Position numbers and translations under genes: made by a program. The notes below the pieces were generated by a model, which made no database searches, had not been told where the DNA came from, and was given only the letters and a program-made list of their open reading frames with translations. Below, in pieces: positions 1 through 7,227 of a DNA stretch of 39,205 nt. Every line of letters starts with the position of its first letter. Position 1 is the stretch's first letter. Source of the DNA: Gemmatimonadota bacterium (GTDB lineage: Bacteria > Gemmatimonadota > Gemmatimonadetes > Gemmatimonadales > GWC2-71-9); the NCBI GenBank assembly GCA_025358055.1, contig JANYKV010000162.1:1-39205 (forward strand), in the 5' to 3' direction.

Positions 1-654
1 CCGATTCAAATCGGCACGCCGGAGCGGACGGTGGCCATGTGTCGACAGTACAACATCCTCCTCGCGTATGACAACGCATACTGCGATCTCACGTTCGACG
101 GGTATCGAGCGCCGAGCATTTTCGAAATTCCCGGCGCCCGCGAGGTGGCGATCGAATTCTTTTCGTTGTCTAAGAGTTTTTCGATGACCGGCTGGAGACT
201 CGGCTGGGCGGTGGGCAACCCGGAGTTGATCGGCGCTTTGAGCAAGGTAAAGAGCTACGTCGATACCGGGCCTTTCCTGGCGCTTCAGCGCGCCGCGGTC
301 GTGGCCCTCGACCAGGCGGAAGCGCTCGTGGCGCCGATTCGAGCGGAGCTGGAGCGACGGCGAGATGCGGGGGTCCAGGCGTTGCATGAAGCCGGGTTCG
401 CGGTGGAGTCCCCCAAGGCGGCGATGTATCTCTGGGTCCCGTTGCCCGACGGGGTTCTCTCCGGCCCATTTGCCAAGAACGCCATCGAGGAGGCCGGGGT
501 GGTGGTACTTCCCGGGAGTAGTTTCGGGCCCGCGGGGGAAGGGTACTTTCGCATCGCGCTTACTGTAGGCGTACCTCGGATGCGGGAAGCGGTGGCCCGG
601 TTAGGTCGTACGCTGGAGGCATTGCGTGGCGGAGAAGTCGCGGCCCGAGCTTAG
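1..654 (+). CDS. PLP-dependent class I/II aminotransferase, C-terminal part (5' truncated)
   Basis: The reading frame is open from the first base, so the true start lies outside the window. About 217 residues remain: the end of the large domain and the small domain of a fold-type I aminotransferase. The PLP-binding lysine lies in SLSKSFSMTGWR, preceded by the D-x-A-Y stretch (DNAYCDL) that holds the cofactor. The C-terminal pattern VVLPGSSFGPAGEGYFRIAL resembles LL-diaminopimelate/alanine aminotransferases (DapL/AlaC-like). The substrate cannot be assigned from this fragment; a role in amino-acid metabolism in the cytoplasm is expected. The next gene starts inside its last 29 bases, suggesting co-transcription. 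Confidence 0.9.
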   Translation, partial: PIQIGTPERTVAMCRQYNILLAYDNAYCDLTFDGYRAPSIFEIPGAREVAIEFFSLSKSFSMTGWRLGWAVGNPELIGALSKVKSYVDTGPFLALQRAAVVALDQAEALVAPIRAELERRRDAGVQALHEAGFAVESPKAAMYLWVPLPDGVLSGPFAKNAIEEAGVVVLPGSSFGPAGEGYFRIALTVGVPRMREAVARLGRTLEALRGGEVAARA

Positions 655-1531
655 GCTCGGACTGCCTAAGCGGCGGCAGTGGACGTGGTGGGCGGCGCTG
701 TTGAGCCTGGTGCTCCATAGCCCGCTGCTACTGGTGCGCATTCAGGGTTACCTGCCCCCTGCAGATCCCCGCTCATCGGAGGTGCAACTCATTCCCTTGA
801 CCGAGGAAGGACCGCGCGCAGTGGATATGCCCCTGGCCCGCCCGCAACAAACGCTTGGCCGAGGGCTGGGTCGACGTGCCGGGGTCGGTCGTGAGGAGGC
901 GCCGAAAGCCGGACCGACGCCTGAAGTCGTGGAGCAACCACCCGTCCCCCTGCCGCCGATCGTGGAACTGGCCGATACCGGGAGTCGCCCAGCGACTCCA
1001 GAGCCCACCCCGGTGGACGTCCCTCGCCGCACCCCTCGCATCGCTCCAGCGCTGGGCGAAGGCAAGTTGTGGATCCGGCCGCTGCCGCTGCCGCCGAGGG
1101 AACTGGCCCAGCGCTTGGCTAAGACCCACGCGGAGTTGGTGGACAGCGCCGTTTCGTCCATCGTGCAGGCGTATCTGGATTCCGTCGTCGCGTCGCCCAC
1201 CAGGAACGGGGACGCCCTGCCGAGTTGGACCACCAAAATTGGGAACAAGACCTGGGGGATCGACAGCAAGAACATCTACCTAGGCGACCTCAAGATTCCC
1301 ACCGCCATCCTCGCCCTGCTGCCCATCGGCCAGGGGGGCAACATCGATCTCCGTCAGGCGCATCGCCTCGGCGATATTCGGGCCGACCTGCAGTACGCCG
1401 CCCAACGCGCGGCGAATATGGCGGATTTCAAACGCGCCGTGCGGGAACTCCGGGAGAAACGAGAGCGCGATCGCGAATTCATCGAGAACCAGCGAAAGTC
1501 GCCTTCCGACACGACCGCGCGGCAACCGTGA
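626..1531 (+). CDS. Unknown inner-membrane-anchored proline-rich protein with TonB-like N-terminus
   Basis: The 301-residue protein starts at GTG 626, chosen because GGAGG lies at 615-619, six bases upstream. A basic N-terminus is followed by one hydrophobic segment (about residues 19-38, WWAALLSLVLHSPLLLVRI), the layout of TonB-family energy transducers including the buried His. Residues 70-150 are rich in Pro and acidic/basic residues, as in the periplasm-spanning linker of TonB. The C-terminus (about 150-301) does not look like a TonB C-terminal domain: it has helical stretches and ends in a charged Arg/Glu segment (about 265-290). I infer a membrane-anchored periplasmic protein of unknown role. 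It overlaps the aminotransferase by 29 nt and the next gene by 4 nt, so the three genes probably form one operon. Confidence 0.7.
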   Translation: MAEKSRPELRLGLPKRRQWTWWAALLSLVLHSPLLLVRIQGYLPPADPRSSEVQLIPLTEEGPRAVDMPLARPQQTLGRGLGRRAGVGREEAPKAGPTPEVVEQPPVPLPPIVELADTGSRPATPEPTPVDVPRRTPRIAPALGEGKLWIRPLPLPPRELAQRLAKTHAELVDSAVSSIVQAYLDSVVASPTRNGDALPSWTTKIGNKTWGIDSKNIYLGDLKIPTAILALLPIGQGGNIDLRQAHRLGDIRADLQYAAQRAANMADFKRAVRELREKRERDREFIENQRKSPSDTTARQP

Positions 1532-1971
1532 AGCTCGTCGACCAGCGCGAAACCGTGGTGCTCGTCACCGGGATTACCAGCCCGGCTGAGGAGAAGGACC
1601 GCCCCCTTGCCTATCGGCTCAAGGCGGAAATCGATCGTCGCGGTGAAGGGACCGTCTATCGCCGCGCGGTGGTGGTCGCCGACGACTGGTACGTGGATCA
1701 TCGCACCCTGCAAAGCAACCCAACCATCGCCATTGGCGGGCCGGGGTCGAATGCGGTAGCGCAACAGTACGTGGGGCTGCTGGCCACGGTGTGGACCCAA
1801 GACGATCGGGCCTTCGTGCAAGCCGACCTTGATGCCGAGCCGGAGCGTGTGGTCCTGTGGGGCATCGATTCAGCGAGCACGGGGGATGCCGTGGAGGCCT
1901 TCATGGCTCAGGGACTGCTCGATGCGTTCTTGGAGCGGATCTGGCGCTTTCGCTCCGGGGTGGTGGTGTAG
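1528..1971 (+). CDS. Hypothetical protein, GGPGSN motif, coupled to the upstream membrane protein
   Basis: The start is taken as GTG 1528, whose bases overlap the upstream stop (GTGA); the frame is open further upstream but that part lies antiparallel to nothing conserved and is a shadow of the previous gene. The product is about 147 residues, with no signal peptide or membrane segment. Visible are an N-terminal beta strand (ETVVLVTGIT), a central NPTIAIGGPGSNAVAQQY stretch and a C-terminal VVLWGIDSASTGDAVEAF helix. The GGP-x-x-N loop followed by a W/G-(I/T)-D-x-A helix faintly recalls modules found in surface-layer proteins, but I cannot assign a family. A soluble alpha/beta fold is inferred. 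It is translationally coupled to the TonB-like gene, which suggests a shared task. Confidence 0.6.
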   Translation: MKLVDQRETVVLVTGITSPAEEKDRPLAYRLKAEIDRRGEGTVYRRAVVVADDWYVDHRTLQSNPTIAIGGPGSNAVAQQYVGLLATVWTQDDRAFVQADLDAEPERVVLWGIDSASTGDAVEAFMAQGLLDAFLERIWRFRSGVVV

Positions 1972-1974
1972 GGA

Positions 1975-2014
1975 GGCGGACAGACGCAGGGACGCACAGA
2001 CGCACAGACTACGG
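1975..2014 (+). repeat. Degenerate 8-bp tandem repeat (GACGCACA type)
   Basis: Five octamers in register begin three bases after the stop codon of the preceding gene: GGCGGACA, GACGCAGG, GACGCACA, GACGCACA, GACTACGG. The first unit is identical to a unit of the larger repeat at 36195-36226, which also sits just after a stop codon. No complementary arm is seen here. Confidence 0.6.
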
Positions 2015-2074
2015 ACGGGACGACTTAGTAGACCAACCGAATACTCCCAACGATGACATCGAACACCCAACATC

Positions 2075-2102
2075 TGTCATCCTGAGCGAAGCGAAGGATC
2101 TC
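2075..2102. repeat. Candidate interspersed intergenic repeat (TCATCCTGAGCGAAGCGAAG core)
   Basis: The core TCATCCTGAGCGAAGCGAAG at 2077-2096, followed by GATCTC, resembles a short intergenic sequence that recurs in many GC-rich environmental bacterial genomes. Only one copy is present here, so its repeat status rests on general knowledge and not on this window. Confidence 0.4.
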
Positions 2103-2200
2103 AAATCCGGCTCGGCGCAGACCGCAAGCCGTTTCCCTAGAGCGACCAGGGGAGATGCTGGACGGGCGAGGGGTGCTCGTCGTAGACTGAAGCACCCACG

Positions 2201-2734
2201 ATGCCTTCTGCCTCCCTGATTCGCCCGGCCCGCACCGCTGATCTGCCCGCGATTCTCGCCATCTACAACGATGCCATACTTACGACGACCGCGGTGTACA
2301 GCTATGCCCCACACACGCTAGAGATGCGCCAGGATTGGTTCGCCGCCAAACAACGCGACGGCGACCCGGTGCTCGTGGCCGTCGATCAGGCCACCGTCAT
2401 CGGTTTCGGCGCCTTTGGACCGTTCCGGGTCTGGCCCGCCTACAAATACTCCGTTGAGCATTCCGTCTACGTGGACCCGAACGCGCGTCGTCGGGGGGTA
2501 GGACAAGCACTCCTGGCTCGGCTGATCGACACCGCGCGGGAGCTCGACATGCACGCCGTTCTGGCGGGGATCGACGCGTCAAACGAAGCAAGCATTCGAC
2601 TTCATACCCGAGCGGGGTTTCGTGAGGTGGCTCATTTTCGGGAGGTTGGCTACAAGTTTGGCCGGTGGCTCGATCTCAAATTCTTCGAGTTGTTGTTGGA
2701 CACGCCGGTTCATCCGTCCGGAGCGGCGCCTTGA
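2201..2734 (+). CDS. GNAT N-acetyltransferase, phosphinothricin acetyltransferase/MnaT-like
   Basis: The 177-residue cytoplasmic enzyme fills the whole length of the PAT/MnaT branch of the GNAT superfamily, which transfers acetyl from acetyl-CoA to a small amine (phosphinothricin, methionine sulfone or sulfoximine in characterised members). The N-terminal IRPARTADLPAILAIYN, the EHSVYVDP strand and the acetyl-CoA loop RRRGVGQALL (about residues 95-104) followed by NEASIRLHTRAGF are all visible. The start ATG 2201 directly precedes the IRPA strand; no clear Shine-Dalgarno is seen. It stands alone after a 229-bp gap. The physiological substrate is unknown; herbicide or amino-acid analogue resistance should not be assumed. 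Confidence 0.88.
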   Translation: MPSASLIRPARTADLPAILAIYNDAILTTTAVYSYAPHTLEMRQDWFAAKQRDGDPVLVAVDQATVIGFGAFGPFRVWPAYKYSVEHSVYVDPNARRRGVGQALLARLIDTARELDMHAVLAGIDASNEASIRLHTRAGFREVAHFREVGYKFGRWLDLKFFELLLDTPVHPSGAAP

Positions 2735-2795
2735 TGACGGACTCGGATATGGTGGGCGATTCTTTTTCCCGCCATCCCGCCTACGAGAGAGACCC

Positions 2796-3401
2796 ATGAG
2801 TGCCCAACATCCTTTGCAATTCCTCTTGGAGTCGTACGATTCCGAGCGCCTCAAGACGCTCAGCGTCTGGTCGGAGTTTGCCGACGCCGAGCTTTCGTTC
2901 CGTCCCGCCGGCTACGCCCGTACTCCGCTGGAGCACATGGTGCACCAATGCGTCTCCGAGGACACCTGGCTGCGGTCGATGCTCGGCATCGAGATCGCGG
3001 AGCCGGCCCTCCCGCCCGAAGAGACCAGGCTGGGGTTCCTCGCGCACTACGCGCAGGCATCGGCGGCGCGCTTGGAGCAGTTGGCGAAGCGGCCGGCTGA
3101 TTGGTGGAGTGGGGTGACGAAATTTTTCGGAGTGGAGCGGAGCCGGGCCTGGGTCATGCTTCGCCGGCTGACGCATTCCGCTCATCACCGCGGCGAACTC
3201 ACTGTCTACCTACGTTTGCTCGGGAAGCCGTTGTATTCTACCTATGGACCGACTGCCGATACAGGAGGACTCCTTGTACGCGGGGCATCGACCATCTACC
3301 GCTATGGTTCAGTCGATGAACTGCTCAGTGCGGAGCAGGGTCGCGGCGCCTGGCCGGCGCTGCCCGGACCCGGCGAGCATTCACCGACCGAGCGGCCCTG
3401 A
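2796..3401 (+). CDS. DinB/YfiT-like four-helix metal-binding protein
   Basis: About 201 residues from ATG 2796; a GAGAGAG stretch lies just upstream and an in-frame extension to 2622 is a shadow of the acetyltransferase gene. The DinB fold is a four-helix bundle with a metal held by three histidines; candidates here are the His in EHMVHQ (about residue 49) and two in THSAHHRGEL (about 126-131). The C-terminal LGKPLYSTYGPTADTGG tail is typical of the environmental branch of this superfamily. Some relatives are mycothiol- or bacillithiol-dependent transferases, but no substrate can be assigned. It follows the GNAT gene by 61 nt and is probably co-transcribed with it. Confidence 0.85.
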   Translation: MSAQHPLQFLLESYDSERLKTLSVWSEFADAELSFRPAGYARTPLEHMVHQCVSEDTWLRSMLGIEIAEPALPPEETRLGFLAHYAQASAARLEQLAKRPADWWSGVTKFFGVERSRAWVMLRRLTHSAHHRGELTVYLRLLGKPLYSTYGPTADTGGLLVRGASTIYRYGSVDELLSAEQGRGAWPALPGPGEHSPTERP

Positions 3402-3664
3402 CGCCGGAAACAGTATTGGTGGTCGGCGGCACCAACAGGATTGATATGTTCTGAAATAGTTACATCGCTCGGTGACGGTCCGGTCGAACGCTGGTAGTTT
3501 TCACCTGACCGGCCACCCGAAGGCGAAACGCCGCTAGGGTTGGTCGCACCGCGAAGGACAAAGCGTCAGGGGGAGCGTTTCGTTGCGGTCCTGGAAATAC
3601 CGCCCGTGGAAGACCCACAGAGCATGATACCGGTGGCTCTTGCAGCCGAAGTGAAAGAAGAGAA

Positions 3665-4981
3665 ATGATGACCACAAACATCTACGCCACGCTAGACGAA
3701 TGGATTGCGCGCGAGGCAGTTCCGCTTTCCGTCGATTCACCCGAGGGGCTCAACGCCTCCTTCGACAAGGTAATCGCCTCGCTTGGAGGGTCGGTGCAGT
3801 TGCTTGGCTTTGGAGAGGCGCTCCACGGCGGCGAGGACATTCTCATCCTCCGCAACCGGTTTTTCCAGCGCTTGGTGGAGACGCATGGCTATAGCGCCAT
3901 CGCCATTGAGAGCAGCTTCACCCGCGCGCGCGTGGTGAATGAGTACGTGGCCGGTCGGGGACCGGCATCCTATGAGGAGGTGCAGGACACCGGCTTTGGT
4001 CACGGCGTCGGCCGGCTCGACGCGAATCGCGAACTCGTGGAGTGGATGCGGCGCTACAATGCCGATCAGTCCAGTCGCGTCATACTTCGATTCTCTGGCT
4101 TCGACATTCCAGTCGGCACGGCCGGCATCGCTGGTCCAAGCCACGTTCTCCTTTTCGTTTTCGATTATCTCGCCTCGATTGATGGCGGCAGGGGTCAGGA
4201 GCAGCGCCAACGGATCGAGTCCCTGCTTGGCCCCGACTCGGATTGGGAGAATCCGGCAGCAATGGCCGATCCGACGAAGTCGGTAGGACTCTCGCCGGCA
4301 GCAACCGCACTTCGAATCGCGACGGAGGATCTCATTACCGAGATGCGGACACGCCGTCCCGAATTGGTCGCCAAGAGTGACGAGGGCCGATATTTGGAGG
4401 CGTTGCACTATGGGTTGATCGCGCGGCAGTTACTAAATTTCCACGCCGCCTCGGCGCGAAAGTCGGACGACCTGCATGCCCGACTTCTCGGCATCCGCGA
4501 TGCGTTGATGGCGGACAATCTCGCGTACATCGCCCGCGGTGAACGGGGACGCGGGAGAGTGCTGGCCTTCGCCCACAACGGTCACCTGCAACGCGGGAAG
4601 GCGGTCTTGCCGTACGCCACATGGTGGCCGGCGGGATCGCATCTCAATGAGATGTTAGGCCCGCGCTATGCCGTCATCGGTTCGGCAGTGGGCATTTCAG
4701 ACGCCAATGGCATCGGACAGCCCGAAGCCGGCACTCTTGAGGCGCGGCTGACTGCGTTGCCAGGGCCCGGGTTGTTCATTCCAACTCACGAAGGCCGGGG
4801 GCTTCCGGCCTCGGAAATTGCCGGGCTTCCGACTCGTTCTGGCAGCAGGAACAACCCAAGCTACATAGCGCTAACCGCTCAGGGTTTCACCGATTTCGAT
4901 TGGCTTGCTGTTCTCCATTCAACGGCATACTGCCGTGGCGGACCGGCCCGACACGCGCGGGACGCCACCCCCCAGCAGTAG
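3665..4981 (+). CDS. Erythromycin esterase-like hydrolase
   Basis: The 438-residue protein belongs to the erythromycin esterase family (Ere, PF05139), which in EreA/EreB opens the macrolide lactone ring. Key motifs are conserved: GFGEALHGG with Glu51 and His54 (the EreB GESAHG motif), the AIAIESSF strand at about residue 78, and FAHNGHL with His304 and His307. The length matches the family (about 400-450). There is no signal peptide. ATG 3665 is used; ATG 3668 is equally possible and GAAGAGA lies just upstream. No mobile element or other resistance gene is nearby, and most environmental members have unknown substrates, so a resistance role is only a possibility. Confidence 0.85.
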   Translation: MMTTNIYATLDEWIAREAVPLSVDSPEGLNASFDKVIASLGGSVQLLGFGEALHGGEDILILRNRFFQRLVETHGYSAIAIESSFTRARVVNEYVAGRGPASYEEVQDTGFGHGVGRLDANRELVEWMRRYNADQSSRVILRFSGFDIPVGTAGIAGPSHVLLFVFDYLASIDGGRGQEQRQRIESLLGPDSDWENPAAMADPTKSVGLSPAATALRIATEDLITEMRTRRPELVAKSDEGRYLEALHYGLIARQLLNFHAASARKSDDLHARLLGIRDALMADNLAYIARGERGRGRVLAFAHNGHLQRGKAVLPYATWWPAGSHLNEMLGPRYAVIGSAVGISDANGIGQPEAGTLEARLTALPGPGLFIPTHEGRGLPASEIAGLPTRSGSRNNPSYIALTAQGFTDFDWLAVLHSTAYCRGGPARHARDATPQQ

Positions 4982-5178
4982 CATCCCCTATATGGAGAAG
5001 CGTTGGAAACCATTGCCTTGGTACTTTCGAACGGGCGAGCTTTGGCTGTGAGAATACAGCGCTCCGTCAAATTAGGACATTGCGTCCGCCTTTGATAACG
5101 TGGGCGACGAATTGATCCGATTCTTCTGGTCTGAGGCTCGCGGTCAATCCACTGGAATGGGTGCATCCCAGCAGTCCG

Positions 5179-6615
5179 TCAATGGGATGACGAAGATGTC
5201 ACCGCTTCCTCGATGCGCCGAATGGCGTTGTCCCGTCCCACTACTTCCAGAAGTTCGTTCACCGGCTCCGAGACCGTGGACCCCGTGAGGGCGACCCGAA
5301 TCGGTTGCATGGCGTCGCCCAGCTTCAATCCATTTTGCTCGGCCATGGCGGTGATCGCGGCAATCAGGTTCGCCGCGGTCCAGTCAGGGGCCGATAGGTT
5401 TTTCACGGCCGCAACGGCATGAGCCAGATTTGCGCCGTACGCCGGGCCCATTTTCTTAATGAGGGCCTCGCCTTTTGCGTCAAGGACGGCGAACGATCCG
5501 TCCATCCGTACCGCAACCCGCTCGGCAATCTGGAGGACGGTGCGGGCGCGTGACTTGACCGCGTCGATGATGGGTCGAATGTCCCGGCTACCGGTTGCTA
5601 CCCCCATGAGGGCGAGCTGGCGCTCCACCGGTCCAAGGAATTCATCGGCCGGCATTGCGGACAGGTATTGCCCGTTCATCCATTCGAGTTTCGCGGTGTC
5701 AAAGACGGCCGACTTCTTTTGGATGGCTTCGAGCGAGAATAACCGCACCATCTCGTCGACCGGGAGAATCTCCCGGTCTTCCCCGGGCGACCAGCCCAGC
5801 AGGGCGAGGAAATTGCGCATGGCAGTCGGGAGGATGCCTTGATCTTGGTAGTCTCCAACCGCCGTGGCCCCATGCCGTTTGGAAAGCTTCTTCCCATCGC
5901 TGCCCAGAATCATCGGCACGTGGGCAAACTGGGGAAGCGGAGCACCCAGCGCCCGGTACAAGGCAATTTGTTTCGGCGTGTTGGAGATGTGGTCGTCACC
6001 ACGGATCACATGGGTGATTCGCATCGCGATGTCGTCAGACACCACGGCCATGTTGTAAATCGGCGTCCCGTCGCTGCGGAGGATGACGAGGTCGTCGAGG
6101 TCGGTGCCCTGAAATGAAATGCGGCCGTGCACGCTGTCTTCCCACGCAATTTCAGCGTCGGGCATGCGGAATCGAATGACGCTGGACCTGCCTTGGCTCA
6201 CTCGCCGGGCGATTTCCTCGGCGGGGAGGCGCAGGCATCGGCGATCATACTTGAAGGAATCGGTGCTGCCATCTCCGCTGTTCCGCTGGGCCTCCAATTC
6301 TTCCTTGGTGCAGAAGCAACGGTATCCCTTCCCAAGTGCGAGTAACCGCTCGGCGTCGGCCCGGTGACGAGCGTTCTCGGCGCCCTGAAAATAAGGACCC
6401 TCGTCCCACGTTACGCCGAGCCAGGTGAGGCCTTCCAGGATGACCTTGGTATGGGCATCGGTGCTCCGAGCTTTGTCGGTATCCTCAATTCGGAGTACGA
6501 AGGCGCCGCCGGTGTGCTGGGCGAAGAGCCAGTTGAAAAGGGCGGTTCGTGCGCCGCCGACGTGGAGGTAACCGGTGGGGGAGGGGGCGAAACGAACGCG
6601 AGGAGCTTCGGGCAT
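5179..6615 (-). CDS. gltX: Glutamyl-tRNA synthetase
   Basis: The 478-residue class I synthetase charges tRNA-Glu (and possibly tRNA-Gln in organisms that use the transamidation route). The HIGH-type motif is HVGG at residues 18-21 in the fingerprint RFAPSPTGYLHVGGARTALF, and the KMSKS-type motif is KLSKR at about 243-247. The C-terminal half is the helical anticodon-binding domain, and the length is normal. ATG 6615 is chosen because homologues begin right before the RFAPSPTG strand; an ATG 15 codons upstream falls in a hairpin. The gene lies downstream of tRNA-Ser(GCU) on the same strand, separated by a 10-bp-stem hairpin, and is convergent with the esterase gene. Confidence 0.97.
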   Translation of the reverse strand: MPEAPRVRFAPSPTGYLHVGGARTALFNWLFAQHTGGAFVLRIEDTDKARSTDAHTKVILEGLTWLGVTWDEGPYFQGAENARHRADAERLLALGKGYRCFCTKEELEAQRNSGDGSTDSFKYDRRCLRLPAEEIARRVSQGRSSVIRFRMPDAEIAWEDSVHGRISFQGTDLDDLVILRSDGTPIYNMAVVSDDIAMRITHVIRGDDHISNTPKQIALYRALGAPLPQFAHVPMILGSDGKKLSKRHGATAVGDYQDQGILPTAMRNFLALLGWSPGEDREILPVDEMVRLFSLEAIQKKSAVFDTAKLEWMNGQYLSAMPADEFLGPVERQLALMGVATGSRDIRPIIDAVKSRARTVLQIAERVAVRMDGSFAVLDAKGEALIKKMGPAYGANLAHAVAAVKNLSAPDWTAANLIAAITAMAEQNGLKLGDAMQPIRVALTGSTVSEPVNELLEVVGRDNAIRRIEEAVTSSSSH

Positions 6616-6639
6616 GAGATTGGTACCGGAAAGCGAGAA

Positions 6640-6667
6640 GTGCTGGGTGGCACGCAGCACCCAGCAC
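6640..6667 (-). terminator. Hairpin between tRNA-Ser and gltX; likely terminator or leader structure
   Basis: A perfect 10-bp inverted repeat (GTGCTGGGTG at 6640-6649, CACCCAGCAC at 6658-6667) encloses an 8-nt loop. Read on the minus strand it is followed by TTCTCGCTTTCC, a loosely T-rich tail. It sits 40 nt after the tRNA and 25 nt before gltX, so it could end the tRNA transcript or shape the gltX leader. Confidence 0.5.
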
Positions 6668-6706
6668 CTAACACGTATGACAGATGTACGGGCAACCTAT
6701 CGACTA

Positions 6707-6797
6707 CGGAGCGGGAGGGATTCGAACCCTCGATAAGAGCTTTAACCCCTATAACGGTTTAGCAAACCGCCGCCTTCAGCCTCTCGGCCACCGCTCC
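6707..6797 (-). tRNA. tRNA-Ser, anticodon GCU
   Basis: Read on the minus strand, the acceptor arms GGAGCGG and CCGCTCC pair perfectly and are followed by discriminator G73, as expected for serine. The anticodon loop TTGCTAA holds GCT (plus-strand 6761-6763). The long variable arm typical of class II tRNAs and the T arm GAGGG-TTCGAAT-CCCTC are present. The 3' CCA is not encoded. It decodes AGC/AGU. Confidence 0.97.
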
Positions 6798-7227
6798 ACG
6801 GTCAACCAAGCTAACGGATAGCAACAACATGGCAAAGGGATGACACCCCGGTTGAACGCCAACTCAGCGGCTGGAAACGTCGGGTGTTGAGCTCCCGGCC
6901 GGATCGGTCTTCGATGAGGCAGGAGTTGGTAAATCCGACCCCGACCTCGCACGGACGGGTTCACCATCCGCGAGGACGCGTCGAACTGTTTCTCGAGGTC
7001 GCTGCCTCAAAAAAACCAGCTGCTCCGAGCCGATCAAATTTCGGTGGCGACGTATTAACGAACAGTTCAATCCGACATATTGTTTAGATCCTATTCCAGT
7101 AAAGACTTATAGCTAAATCGCTTATGGCTACTATGTCACGTTACTTCGAGATCCTGTGTATGAATTCTTTGCTTGCGCGTCCCACCTTCAACCACTAAGG
7201 TAGACGTCACTTCAACATTTGCGGGCC
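6798..7227. other. Gene-free stretch between tRNA-Ser and the Ig-repeat lipoprotein
   Basis: No convincing open frame is seen in these 430 bases. From about 7040 to 7215 the DNA is clearly richer in A+T than the surroundings (for example GACTTATAGCTAAATCG at 7104-7120), consistent with promoter and regulatory DNA for the lipoprotein gene on the right and the tRNA on the left. I could not place a convincing -35/-10 pair. Confidence 0.5.

Noticed and set aside
3416..3435. Terminator-like inverted repeat after the DinB gene (TTGGTG ... CACCAA)
   Set aside because: Only 6 bp of stem with an 8-nt loop and no U-rich tail; likely chance.
3665..4981. Macrolide resistance gene call
   Set aside because: Family membership is clear but substrate is not; no resistance context or mobile element, so reported only as esterase-like.
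6640..6715. T-box riboswitch before gltX
   Set aside because: Only one simple hairpin is present, with no stem I, no specifier loop and no T-box sequence; also T-boxes are not expected in this group.
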